Shown here piece after piece: positions 56,347 through 64,000 of a stretch of 64,000 nucleotides of DNA. Every line of letters starts with the position of its first letter. Position 1 is the first letter of the stretch. The notes under the pieces were generated by a model. It saw only the letters and a list, made by a program, of their open reading frames with translations, was not told the origin of the DNA and did no database searches. The DNA comes from Acidobacteriota bacterium (GTDB lineage Bacteria; Acidobacteriota; Thermoanaerobaculia; Multivoradales; Multivoraceae), in assembly GCA_029263415.1 (NCBI GenBank), contig JAJCXN010000054.1:124001-188000 (forward strand), given 5' to 3'. A program made the translations under genes and the position numbers.

Positions 56347-56463
56347 CTATCTTGCCAGCGGTGTCGTGGGTGCTTGAGAAGTGGCGGCGCCAGTTGGTCA
56401 TTTCGCCGCGTTGTTGATGGGGTTGAGGTCCCGCTCGGAGAATTGTCCTATAGACTTTCGGCT

Positions 56464-57732
56464 ATGAGTAATCGGTGCCCGTCCCCTACGCCGCCTGGTC
56501 GATCGAGAATTATCGGACCGCTCCTCCTCGCTTGGGCGACCTGCGCGAGCATGGCTGTGCCTACCGGCGCTCAAGGTCCAAACATCACCGTGGTTGAGCG
56601 CACTACTAGCTTGCGTGGAGACACCGTCGGGTTAGCACGGCCGGGAGATGGTACTGGGCGGATTTTCACCATTGCTCAAGGAGGCTACGTCGAGATCTGG
56701 ACAGGCAGCGCGTTGCTGGGTAGTCCGTTTCTCGACATCAACACCTTGGTTAGTACTGGCGGTGAGCGGGGCCTGCTTGGGCTCGCGTTTCATCCGGACT
56801 ACGCGTCTAACCGCTATTTCTTTGTCTACTACACGGACTTGTCTGGCGATTCGGTCATCGCGCGGTACCAGGTCTCAGTGGGCGATGCCAATGACGCCGA
56901 TGAGGGCACGGCTACGCCAGTCCTCTCGTTCTCTCAGCCTGCTCCCAACCACAACGGTGGCGATCTCCATTTCGGCGATGATGGCTATCTCTACATCTCG
57001 AGTGGCGACGGTGGTGGCGACTGGTGTGGGTCGCAAGACAACGCTTCGCTGCTCGGTAAGATCCTACGGATCGACGTGGACACCGATGACTTTCCGATGG
57101 ACTCGGATCGCAACTACGGCATCCCACCGACCAATCCCAATGCCGGGACCGCTGGTGCTGCGCCCGAGATTTGGGTCATGGGCCTGCGCAATCCGTGGCG
57201 GTTCAGTTTCGACCGAGCGAACGGCGACCTCTTTATCGGAGATGTAGGTGAGGGGACCTGGGAAGAATTCGACCACCTTCCGGTTGGTTCGCAAAGCAAC
57301 GCCAACCTCGGCTGGCCATGGTTCGAAGGTGACAGCACCTTTACAACCTGCTCAGAGCCGATGGGTCCGTTCACGTCGTGTGATGATTCTCCCTTTACCT
57401 GCCCGGTCCTCGAACTCAACCAATCGGTAGGTGCGTGCTCGGCCATTGGCGGATATCGCTATCGGGGCAGTGGCTATCCAAGCCTCCAAGGTATCTATTT
57501 TTTTACCGACTGGTGCGAGGGTGAACTGCATGCAGGCATCGAAAGCGCAGGGGGTTGGTCCTCCTTTGACGTCGGTTTCATTGGTGGATTTGGTCCAACC
57601 GGTTTTGGAGAGGACGACGACGGAGAACTCTATTTCGTGAACGGGTCCGGTCTGTACCAGGTGACTGGTAGTTACAGCGGACTATTTAGCGATGGCTTTG
57701 AGAGTGGCGATACCAGCGCCTGGTCCCCTTGA
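56464..57732 (+). CDS. Secreted PQQ-type sugar dehydrogenase with DGFESGD C-terminal tail
   Basis: A 422-residue exported protein starting at ATG 56464, with signal peptide PLLLAWATCASMAVPTGA-Q. It belongs to the glucose/sorbosone dehydrogenase (GSDH) propeller family: GERGLLGLAFHPDY, FVYYTDLSGDSVIARYQV, NHNGGDLHFGDDGYLYISSG with the expected active-site His, and GLRNPWRFSFDRANGDLFIGD. GSDH enzymes oxidise aldose sugars with PQQ. The chain ends in FSDGFESGDTSAWSP, a tail found on many surface proteins of acidobacteria and xanthomonad relatives; its role is unknown, perhaps sorting. Confidence 0.9.
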   Translation: MSNRCPSPTPPGRSRIIGPLLLAWATCASMAVPTGAQGPNITVVERTTSLRGDTVGLARPGDGTGRIFTIAQGGYVEIWTGSALLGSPFLDINTLVSTGGERGLLGLAFHPDYASNRYFFVYYTDLSGDSVIARYQVSVGDANDADEGTATPVLSFSQPAPNHNGGDLHFGDDGYLYISSGDGGGDWCGSQDNASLLGKILRIDVDTDDFPMDSDRNYGIPPTNPNAGTAGAAPEIWVMGLRNPWRFSFDRANGDLFIGDVGEGTWEEFDHLPVGSQSNANLGWPWFEGDSTFTTCSEPMGPFTSCDDSPFTCPVLELNQSVGACSAIGGYRYRGSGYPSLQGIYFFTDWCEGELHAGIESAGGWSSFDVGFIGGFGPTGFGEDDDGELYFVNGSGLYQVTGSYSGLFSDGFESGDTSAWSP

Positions 57733-57761
57733 GTTCTCATCGTCGCTGCACCGCTACAAGA

Positions 57762-58784
57762 TTAGTTGACGGTGTCGTCGGGCTCTTCGAGCCAAGGGTT
57801 GATGGGAACAGCGTCCCTTGCTTCTTCCTCTTCCCAGCGCTGATACTGCTCTAGCTTCTGGCGCCGACGCACGAGGAACGCGGCGAAGGCCAGGATCGCC
57901 ATGGATACCCAGAGCCAGTTGGAATTGAGCAGAACTGGTAGCCAGCGGGTGAGTCGATAAATGCTGCGTCGCCACTGCTGCTCACTGAGCTCCAATGGCG
58001 TTCCAGTCGCGTCTTGCCACGCCGCCTCGAACGGAGTTCGGGAGTCGAATGGGTTCTGGCCGTTCCTCAAATAGCGTTGGGTGGCATCCATGACGCTCGG
58101 GATGAAGTCCTCGCCGTGCCGGCGGATGGCCCAGCTCAGGAACTCAAACGAGACCGCGTAGGAGGTGTTGGCTGCAGTCTCTGAGCCATTGAAGCCGCGG
58201 TCGAGCGCGGCTAGCGACGGGGTTCGGCGAAAGACCACGGCGCTGGTGAACAAGAAGAGGTCGCGAGCGCCACGGGTCCGGCCCTCGTGGGTGGCTACGG
58301 CCTCATCGAACCAACGGGGCACGTTGCGACCGACCTTGTCGTGCATCAGCAAATGGCTGATTTCGTGCACCAAGACCATCTCGGTGCTGTTGAAGGGATA
58401 GTTCGTTACCCGATTCATCCGGATCGCGCCGATGCGTTGAAGCGGTAACATGAAGCCTGCTGCCCACGGTTGGGCGGCTCGGTTGAGAGATTGCAGAGCC
58501 TGTGGAACGGGATCAAAGATGAGGGCGATGGCCACGGGCTGGGTGAGGGGCTGCCTCAGGTCGGCTTCGAGACGGGGGAGGAGTTCACTCACTCGTTGGC
58601 TCAAGCGATCCGCCTCTAAGCGCATTGCAGTCGGCGCAGCGATGGTGACCAGCCCTCGGCTGATCTCGACTAGGCCGTCCCGAGTCCGCTCTTGCGCTGC
58701 AGGCTGGCCGGCAAGGGGCAGGGCCCATAGCGTCGCCACGAGCAAGGCAGCAACGCGGGTAGAGTGGAGAAGAAGTGAGTGCAC
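57762..58784 (-). CDS. Membrane-anchored HEISH zinc protease-like protein
   Basis: A 340-residue protein starting at GTG 58784, chosen because it begins a signal peptide (RVAALLVATLWALPLAG-Q) and does not overlap the divergent ankyrin gene, although the frame runs on to 58928. The zinc motif HEISH at 140-144 with E161 in WFDEAVATHE fits a gluzincin metallopeptidase. A single transmembrane helix at about 290-310 is followed by a basic RRRQK and an acidic tail in the cytoplasm. I recognise no named family; it resembles exported M1-like fragments. Substrate unknown. Confidence 0.78.
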   Translation of the reverse strand: MHSLLLHSTRVAALLVATLWALPLAGQPAAQERTRDGLVEISRGLVTIAAPTAMRLEADRLSQRVSELLPRLEADLRQPLTQPVAIALIFDPVPQALQSLNRAAQPWAAGFMLPLQRIGAIRMNRVTNYPFNSTEMVLVHEISHLLMHDKVGRNVPRWFDEAVATHEGRTRGARDLFLFTSAVVFRRTPSLAALDRGFNGSETAANTSYAVSFEFLSWAIRRHGEDFIPSVMDATQRYLRNGQNPFDSRTPFEAAWQDATGTPLELSEQQWRRSIYRLTRWLPVLLNSNWLWVSMAILAFAAFLVRRRQKLEQYQRWEEEEARDAVPINPWLEEPDDTVN

Positions 58785-58824
58785 AGGGTTTCGGGTCTTA
58801 TGTAGTAGAGAAGGTGGAATCTCG

Positions 58825-59553
58825 ATGGCGAAGAACGGTGGCGATCGAAGTGCTAGTAGCACTGCCCTTGTAAGCATCCACGCGTGCAGCGAGGTGAAGG
58901 CCGTCAGGCAGATGCATACGGATCTCATCGAAGGGTTCTTCGCCGGTAATCACAGTGTCCGCGACTTTGTCGATCAGCAGGCCGACCGGCTATATGAGCA
59001 GCATGCTCAGGCTAACCCAGCTACGGTCACGCACCTCAAGAGTTGGAGCCCGACGTTTCTTGGTCGGCCTTCTGACGAGATCGCGGCGGCCGAGCTGACT
59101 CGGTGTGAAGCCCGCGAGACCATGGCGAGAGAGTACGGCTTCGATGGTTGGCAGTCTCTCGCGGAAGAACCAACGATACTGCCGGACCTGCAGTTCGAGC
59201 GGACCGTAGAAGCGGTGATTGGGGGCGATCTTTCGCGGCTTGAGGCGGCTCTCAGCGCCGATCCAAGGCTGGTTGATCAGCGATCGTGCTTTGGCCACCA
59301 GTCGACTTTGCTGCACTACGTCGCGGCCAACGGCGTCGAGACGTTCCGGCAGCAGGTACCGTCGAATGCAGTTGCGGTTGCACAGCTGTTGCTGAATGCG
59401 GGCGCTGATCCCAACTCGCGAGCCACGATGTACGGGGGCGCCGATGTGCTCGGGTTGCTGCTGAGCAGCGCACACCCGGCCGAAGCCGGGGTGACGCCTG
59501 CAGTAGCAGCGGTCCTGCGAGCTGCGATCAACCCGAGCGCCCGCCAGTTATAG
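58825..59553 (+). CDS. Ankyrin-repeat protein
   Basis: A 242-residue protein starting at ATG 58825 with GAAGGTGG upstream; ATG 58912 is a shorter option (MHTDLIEGFF). Residues 40-115 have the DF.D.QADRLYEQHAQ stretch and AREYGFDGWQSLAEE, as in ankyrin proteins of acidobacteria. Ankyrin-like units follow: LSRLEAALSADPRLVDQR, STLLHYVAANGVET and AVAQLLLNAGADPNSRA. No signal peptide is visible, so it acts in the cytoplasm. Probably a protein-binding module. Confidence 0.8.
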   Translation: MAKNGGDRSASSTALVSIHACSEVKAVRQMHTDLIEGFFAGNHSVRDFVDQQADRLYEQHAQANPATVTHLKSWSPTFLGRPSDEIAAAELTRCEARETMAREYGFDGWQSLAEEPTILPDLQFERTVEAVIGGDLSRLEAALSADPRLVDQRSCFGHQSTLLHYVAANGVETFRQQVPSNAVAVAQLLLNAGADPNSRATMYGGADVLGLLLSSAHPAEAGVTPAVAAVLRAAINPSARQL

Positions 59554-59590
59554 CGTTCGCTCAAGTCGTAAGTCCCTGAAACGAGTATCC

Positions 59591-59650
59591 CCGGCACAAG
59601 GAGTCCCTGCTACAAGGTGTCCTGCTACAAGGTGTCCTGCTATTCGGAAT
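59591..59650 (-). repeat. 15-bp tandem repeat, about 4 copies, across the pntB stop codon
   Basis: Plus strand: CCGGCACAAGGAGTC (diverged) at 59591-59605, CCTGCTACAAGGTGT at 59606-59620 and again at 59621-59635, then CCTGCTATTCGGAAT at 59636-59650. The pntB stop at 59640-59642 lies in the last unit, so most of the array is intergenic. Confidence 0.9.
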
Positions 59651-61043
59651 CCTTGAGTGCGTTGTTGATCCCGATTACTGCCTCTTTGCCGTCGCCAAAC
59701 AACATCACGGTGTTGTCGGCAGCGAACAAGGGGTTGGGGATTCCGGCAAAGCCTGGGCTCAAGGAGCGCTTGATCACAACCACAGTCCGTGCTTTGTCGA
59801 CGTTCAAGATCGGCATGCCAGCGATTGGTGAGGTCGGATCTTCGCGCGCGATCGGGTTTACAACGTCATTTGCGCCGATCACAATAGCGACGTCGCACTG
59901 CTCGAACGTCGGGTTGATTTCGTCCATTTCTTTGAGATTCTCGTAGGGAACCTCCGCTTCGGCGAGCAGCACGTTCATGTGCCCGGGCATACGACCGGCA
60001 ACCGGATGGATCGCGTATTCGACCGTCACTCCCCGAGCTTCGAGGGCGTTGCCAAGATCGCGGGTGACGTGTTGTGCCTGTGCCACTGCCAGGCCGTAGC
60101 CGGGGATGATGACCACCCGCTGTGCGGTCTCAAGCATCATGGCGACCTCATCTGGAGATGAAGCCTTGACCTTGCCTGCGTAGACTTCGTCGGCGTCCGC
60201 TACGGCTCCGCCGGTGGCAGTGCCGCCGCCAACCAAGACGTTGCCCAACGAACGGTTCATCGCCTTGCACATGATCTTGGTGAGGATCAGTCCGCTAGCA
60301 CCAACCAGCGCGCCAGCGATGATCAGGAGGGAATTGCCGAGCACGAACCCAGTTGCGGAGGCAGCGAGTCCTGAGTAGGAGTTCAAAAGGGCGATTACCA
60401 CTGGCATGTCGGCGCCACCCACTGGGGTCACCAACAAGATGCCAAGTAGGCAAGCGGTACCGGCGAGTGCCCAGAAGAAGAGCGAGTTGCCCGGATCGCC
60501 GATCATGGCGCCGCCTACGCCGAGGCAAGTAAGGAACAGCAGCACATTGAGGAACTGGAAGCCGGGGAAGGTGATGGACTTGCCGGAGATGACCTCTTGC
60601 AGCTTGCCGAACGCGATCACGCTACCGGTGAAGGTGACGCCGCCGATCAATGCGGTGACTGCGGTGGCCACGTTCATTTGCAAATTGTCTTGTCCGCGAC
60701 CGACCGCTTCAAGAAAACTGCCACCGGCGACTAGGACCGAGGCGACGCCGCCGAACCCGTTGAACAGTGCGACCAGCTGGGGCATCGACGTCATCTGCAC
60801 TCGAGTTGCTAGCAGAGCGCCGACGATCGAGCCGAGTACCAGGCCACCCAGGATGATCCGGTAGTCGATGATCTGACGGTCGAGCAAGGTCACCACGACT
60901 GCGAGCAGCATGCCCACAGAGCCCATCAGGTTGCCCTTCACCGCTGTGCGCGGATGGCCCAGTCCCTTCAGTCCGAAGATGAAGAGAGCAGCGGAAACTA
61001 GATAGCCGATTTGAGCGGCGTAGTCTTGTAGGAGCTGCAACAT
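59640..61043 (-). CDS. pntB: NAD(P) transhydrogenase subunit beta
   Basis: A 467-residue membrane subunit of proton-translocating transhydrogenase, which uses the proton gradient to make NADPH from NADH. The N-terminal two-thirds are membrane helices; the C-terminal dIII domain binds NADP, with VIIPGYGLAVAQAQH, GRMPGHMNVLLAEAEVPY, EQCDVAIVIGANDVVNP and MPILNVDKARTVVVIKRSL. It directly follows pntAB (no gap). The three-gene layout (pntAA-pntAB-pntB) is the split type of Rhodospirillum. The end of the gene lies in a 15-bp tandem repeat, leaving the last residues ENALKDSE-like (NNALKDSE). Confidence 0.96.
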   Translation of the reverse strand: MLQLLQDYAAQIGYLVSAALFIFGLKGLGHPRTAVKGNLMGSVGMLLAVVVTLLDRQIIDYRIILGGLVLGSIVGALLATRVQMTSMPQLVALFNGFGGVASVLVAGGSFLEAVGRGQDNLQMNVATAVTALIGGVTFTGSVIAFGKLQEVISGKSITFPGFQFLNVLLFLTCLGVGGAMIGDPGNSLFFWALAGTACLLGILLVTPVGGADMPVVIALLNSYSGLAASATGFVLGNSLLIIAGALVGASGLILTKIMCKAMNRSLGNVLVGGGTATGGAVADADEVYAGKVKASSPDEVAMMLETAQRVVIIPGYGLAVAQAQHVTRDLGNALEARGVTVEYAIHPVAGRMPGHMNVLLAEAEVPYENLKEMDEINPTFEQCDVAIVIGANDVVNPIAREDPTSPIAGMPILNVDKARTVVVIKRSLSPGFAGIPNPLFAADNTVMLFGDGKEAVIGINNALKDSE

Positions 61044-61322
61044 CTATTTGCGACCTTTGAACATGTCGAGCATCCGGTGGGTCACCATGAAACCGCCGAC
61101 CACATTGACGGTCGCCAAGGTCACGGCGCCGAATCCCAGGATCGAGGTGAGTTGCGAGTACTGCGTGCCCGCACTCAAGACGGCTCCGACCAAGGTGATG
61201 CCAGAGATTGCGTTTGAGCCCGACATCAGTGGTGTATGCAGGGTGGGCGGGACTTTGGTGATCAGCTCAAAGCCAAGAAAGATGGCGAGCAGCAAGATCG
61301 TCGAAGCGAAGAAGAATTCCAT
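61044..61322 (-). CDS. pntAB: NAD(P) transhydrogenase alpha subunit part 2 (membrane)
   Basis: A 92-residue membrane piece of the alpha subunit with three or four helices: FFASTILLLAIFLGFELITK, then MSGSNAISGITLVGAVLSAG and VTLATVNVVGGFMVTHRMLDMF. PPTLHTPLMSGSNAISG is a family hallmark. It completes the membrane domain with pntB. It sits 43 bp after pntAA and abuts pntB. Confidence 0.95.
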   Translation of the reverse strand: MEFFFASTILLLAIFLGFELITKVPPTLHTPLMSGSNAISGITLVGAVLSAGTQYSQLTSILGFGAVTLATVNVVGGFMVTHRMLDMFKGRK

Positions 61323-61365
61323 ATCGGTCTATAGTTCCTGAATGGTTATCTGGTGGGAACCGGTA

Positions 61366-62586
61366 CTACTCGTTTGAATCGGCCTCAGAGTTCGACGCGG
61401 CGGCTTCGGGCTCGGGTGCGCTGGTCACAAGCTCTTCGAGGCCGAGGATCTTACGCATTAGCGGGTGCCTGACCTCGCCGCCATGAGCGACCAAGATGTT
61501 GCTGGTGATCTCATCGTCGAGGTCGAGCTTGAGCACCGCTTCGTCGCCGGTGAGATGTTTGAGCAAGGTGGTGACGTTGTTGCCGAACATCTGACTCGCG
61601 TGTCGTGGGACTCGCGAAGGGAGATCGGTGGGGCCGAGTACGGTGACGCCGTTGTGATTGACCGCTTCGTCGGCTTGGCAAACCTCACAGTTGCCACCTC
61701 GCTCGGCGGCCAGGTCGATGATCACCGATCCAGCCTGCATTCCTTCAACCGCAGCCTTGGTGATCAAGAGCGGTGATTGACGGCCGGGAATGGCGGCGGT
61801 GGTGATGACCACGTCGCTGCGCGAAACTACCTTGGCCAGCTCTTCTTGCTGGCGGCGATTAAAGTCTTCGCCCTGCGCCTTGGCGTAACCGCCAGCGTCT
61901 TCGGCGTCACCCGAATCAAGGTCGAGTTTGACTGACTTGGCGCCCAGACTCTCGATCTGCTCAAGGGCTGCTTCGCGCACGTCGTAGCCTTCGACGATCG
62001 CACCCAGGCGTCGCGACGATGCGATGGCTTGGAGGCCCGCGACGCCCGCTCCAATCACGAACACTCGGGCGGCGGCCACTGTGCCAGCGGCCGTCATCAG
62101 CATTGGGAACATTTTGGGTAGATGGTCGGCGGCCATCAAAACGGCCTTGTAGCCGGCGATGGTCGCCATGGACGAAAGGACGTCCATGCTCTGTGCTCTC
62201 GAGATACGGGGAATGGTCTCGAGCGCGATGATCGAGACACCGGCCGCAGCCGCGGTTGCAGCGGAGGCGGGGTTGCCGAGCGGGTCTTGCAAGCCGAGCA
62301 AGAATTGTCCTGGCTTGGCGTCACGGATCTGCTGGTCGCCAGCGGGATCGGCTCCCGGTCCGCGTACTTGCACGATGAGCTCGGCGTTGCTTGTCGTTGC
62401 AGAACGCGAGCTTTCAACGGTGGCCCCGGCGTTTGCGTACTCCTCGTCGCTATAGCCGGCAGCAGTGCCAGCGCCGCTTTCGACCGTGATGCTGTGGCCG
62501 AGCTTGGTCAGCTGACTGACGTTGTTCGGCACCAGGCCGACGCGCCACTCTCCGGCGTGAGTTTCCTTGATGAGGGCAATCTTCAA
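61366..62586 (-). CDS. pntAA: NAD(P) transhydrogenase alpha subunit part 1 (soluble NAD-binding)
   Basis: A 406-residue dI domain that binds NADH. It starts with TTG at 62586, MKIALIKETHAGEWRVGLVP, with AAAGGA about a dozen bases upstream. NAD fold FVIGAGVAGLQAIA and RRLGAIVEGYDVR; later DVVITTAAIPGRQSPLLI. It is homologous to alanine dehydrogenase. The leader before the start holds five copies of an 11-bp repeat, a candidate regulatory site. The C-terminal tail (EPEAAASNSEADSNE) is a low-complexity extension. Confidence 0.95.
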   Translation of the reverse strand: MKIALIKETHAGEWRVGLVPNNVSQLTKLGHSITVESGAGTAAGYSDEEYANAGATVESSRSATTSNAELIVQVRGPGADPAGDQQIRDAKPGQFLLGLQDPLGNPASAATAAAAGVSIIALETIPRISRAQSMDVLSSMATIAGYKAVLMAADHLPKMFPMLMTAAGTVAAARVFVIGAGVAGLQAIASSRRLGAIVEGYDVREAALEQIESLGAKSVKLDLDSGDAEDAGGYAKAQGEDFNRRQQEELAKVVSRSDVVITTAAIPGRQSPLLITKAAVEGMQAGSVIIDLAAERGGNCEVCQADEAVNHNGVTVLGPTDLPSRVPRHASQMFGNNVTTLLKHLTGDEAVLKLDLDDEITSNILVAHGGEVRHPLMRKILGLEELVTSAPEPEAAASNSEADSNE

Positions 62587-63006
62587 CTGAAGGGAGTCCT
62601 TTCTATGGCCGATCTATGGCCGATCTATGGCCAATCTATGGCCGATCCATGGCCAAATGGTTCGCTTGGGCGATCACTCTTAGGATCGACGCAACAAACA
62701 GCCGTTGTGGTTCACGTGGCTTCCCGCGGCTTCAGACCAAACGTCCGGGTGCGCCGAGAGTTTGGTTTGCTGCCAGGTGGATCTGCCTTGAGATTCTTGC
62801 GCGAGCGCCGAGTCTTCCGAAGGCCCGGTGGATCTTGAAATGATGGAGGCGATTGGGTTCGAGCTTTCGATTCTAACTGTCATAGCGGCCCGATAGTGCA
62901 ACACAGGGGCAACACCTACGCGCTGTGAGCCGCTGTGAGCCACCCTGGCAGCCGCGCGATCGTGAGCCGGTCGCGAGCTCGCCGGTACTGGTCTCCAGTC
63001 TCTTGG
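62587..63006. other. Gene-free stretch of 420 bp ahead of the transhydrogenase operon
   Basis: Apart from the 11-bp array at 62603-62657 I found no RNA gene and no convincing ORF. It should carry the pnt promoter. Confidence 0.45.
62603..62657. repeat. 11-bp tandem repeat, 5 copies, in the pntAA leader
   Basis: CTATGGCCGAT units at 62603-62613, 62614-62624, 62625-62635 (AAT end), 62636-62646 and a diverged CCATGGCCAAA at 62647-62657. They lie 17-71 bp upstream of the pntAA start. Each contains TGGCC, so protein sites on one helix face every turn are possible. Confidence 0.9.
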
Positions 63007-64000
63007 TTATGGGGTGATGCGTAGGAAGGCCTCTCCCAAGCGCCTGACCTCTTGTTCGGTGTTGTAGTGCGCCAACCCAATTCGGACCATTCCTCCAGAC
63101 CCGGTGAGGCCCAGCTGGTCGACCACATCAACCGCGTAGTAGTGGCCGTCCCAAACGAAGATGTCTTGATCGCCAAGTGCTTCGGCGACGGCGCGTGGGG
63201 TGTGACCCTCGACGGTGATGGAGACGGTTGGGACGCGTTCGGTCGCGCGGTCTGGGTCGGTGATGCCATAGACAGTGATCGCTGGGTTTGCTCTCAGCGT
63301 CTTGATCAGGATGTTGCAAAGATCTTGTTCATACTTCTGCATGACGCCGAACGACTCAACCAGTCGGCTCCGGCGGTCGGAGGTGGCGGTGCCTGTGGTG
63401 CTTGCGAGCCCGGCGAGGTAGTTGATCGCAGCGGTAGTTCCAGCGATACCTTCGTGGTTGAGCGTCCCGGTCTCAAACTTGTCCGGTGCTGAATCCTTTG
63501 CTGGACGAACCTTGTAGGCCTCAAGTTCTTCGAGCAGGCTGTGTCGGCCCCACAGGATGCCGACGTGTGGGCCGAAGAACTTGTAAGCGGAACAGGCGAG
63601 AAAGTCGCAGTCGATGTCGCTCACCGAGATCGAGCAGTGCGGTGCGTACTGAACAGCGTCAACGAAGCTCAGCGCACCCACGGCCTTCGCCTTGGCACAC
63701 ACCTCAGCCACTGGATTGATGGTGCCGACTGCGTTCGACGCCCAGCCGATCGCGACCAGCTTGGTCCGTTCGCCGATCAACTCGTCGAGCTGATCGAGGC
63801 GCAGGGTGCAGTCGGTGGGATCGAAGTCGAGATGCTTGATCGTGGCGCCAGTGTCGCGCGCCAGGGTCGTCCACGGGGAGATATTGGCGTCGTGATCGAG
63901 TCGGGTGACAACGATCTCGTCTCCTGGTCTGAAACGAGAGGCAAGTGACCGAGCCAAGTTGAAGGTCAGCGTGGTCATGTTCTGGCCGAAGACAATCTCG
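63007..64000 (-). CDS. Cysteine desulfurase-like aminotransferase class V (5' end cut by window)
   Basis: The C-terminal 331 residues of a PLP enzyme of the SufS/IscS type, subgroup VC1184. The frame continues to the window edge, so the ATG at 63978 is internal: the residues before it read EIVFGQN, as in the family. The PLP part shows DHDANISPW, GWASNAVGTINPV, VDAVQYAPH with the cofactor Asp, and CSAYKFFGPHVGILW with the Schiff-base Lys. HYYAVDVV and VRIGLAHYNTEQEV follow. Without the active-site Cys loop in a classical position the subgroup may not be a true desulfurase. Its relation to FdhD sulfur relay is unknown. Confidence 0.88.
   Translation of the reverse strand, partial: EIVFGQNMTTLTFNLARSLASRFRPGDEIVVTRLDHDANISPWTTLARDTGATIKHLDFDPTDCTLRLDQLDELIGERTKLVAIGWASNAVGTINPVAEVCAKAKAVGALSFVDAVQYAPHCSISVSDIDCDFLACSAYKFFGPHVGILWGRHSLLEELEAYKVRPAKDSAPDKFETGTLNHEGIAGTTAAINYLAGLASTTGTATSDRRSRLVESFGVMQKYEQDLCNILIKTLRANPAITVYGITDPDRATERVPTVSITVEGHTPRAVAEALGDQDIFVWDGHYYAVDVVDQLGLTGSGGMVRIGLAHYNTEQEVRRLGEAFLRITP

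Overview
The window is about 64 kb of GC-rich, gene-dense bacterial chromosome with 48 protein genes, one tRNA gene and one truncated gene copy. It comes from a Gram-negative heterotroph: there are several lipoprotein signal peptides, a periplasmic PBP4-type peptidase and a BamB-like propeller. The mix suggests Acidobacteriota, Myxococcota or a deep-branching gammaproteobacterium-like lineage: ECF sigma factors paired with TPR-bearing Ser/Thr kinases, UnbV/ASPIC and CarboxypepD_reg proteins, a mycobacterial Sdh1-like succinate dehydrogenase, and a DGFESGD..W C-terminal tail. The sequence alone does not fix the phylum. I saw no phage, insertion sequence, integrase, CRISPR array or recognised defence island, so this reads as core chromosome.

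Layout. 0-5 kb: Ca2+/Na+ antiporter with a truncated 5' duplicate, glutamate dehydrogenase, an unknown Cys-motif protein overlapping fdhD. 5-13.7 kb: secreted UnbV/ASPIC protein, a 1,452-residue CarboxypepD_reg protein, an NADP oxidoreductase with a small lipoprotein, and a small secreted Cys protein. 13.9-19.4 kb: membrane anchor-sdhA-sdhB, a TPR protein and a PLP-dependent decarboxylase. 19.5-25.4 kb: lipoprotein, truncated DUF1697 protein, RtcB ligase, Ser/Thr kinase-TPR and tRNA-Arg(TCG). 25.6-33.8 kb: FadJ, a penicillin-acylase family lipoprotein, and a second kinase-TPR overlapping an ECF sigma factor. 33.8-40.9 kb: PBP4, DprE1/DprE2-like pair, EttA, TPR protein. 41-45.9 kb: PQQ-like propeller, TerC, S9 peptidase, MmcQ/YjbR protein. 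46-54.9 kb: DgcA/DgcN-like pair, diheme cytochrome with beta-helix partner, then a run of glycosidase, glycerate kinase, asd and GFA protein. 55-64 kb: enolase, PQQ-type sugar dehydrogenase, HEISH protease, ankyrin protein, three-subunit transhydrogenase, cysteine desulfurase-like gene cut by the window end.

How the genes work together. Respiration and redox: Sdh, transhydrogenase, diheme cytochrome, glutamate dehydrogenase. Amino-acid turnover: DgcN/DgcA could feed D-Glu carbon to glutamate dehydrogenase; S9 peptidase and acylase. Envelope: PBP4, DprE1/E2, Asd. Signalling: the sigma factor translationally coupled to a kinase probably forms a phosphorylation-controlled transcription module.

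The most unusual signal belongs to no single gene. At least nine unrelated places carry short tandem repeats whose unit is 15 bp but whose sequence differs each time. They sit in linkers after signal peptides, in protein loops, at gene starts and across stop codons. One 21-bp, one 11-bp and one 10-bp array accompany them. This looks like a genome-wide process that makes or tolerates 15-bp expansions, and it is my main candidate for something undescribed.
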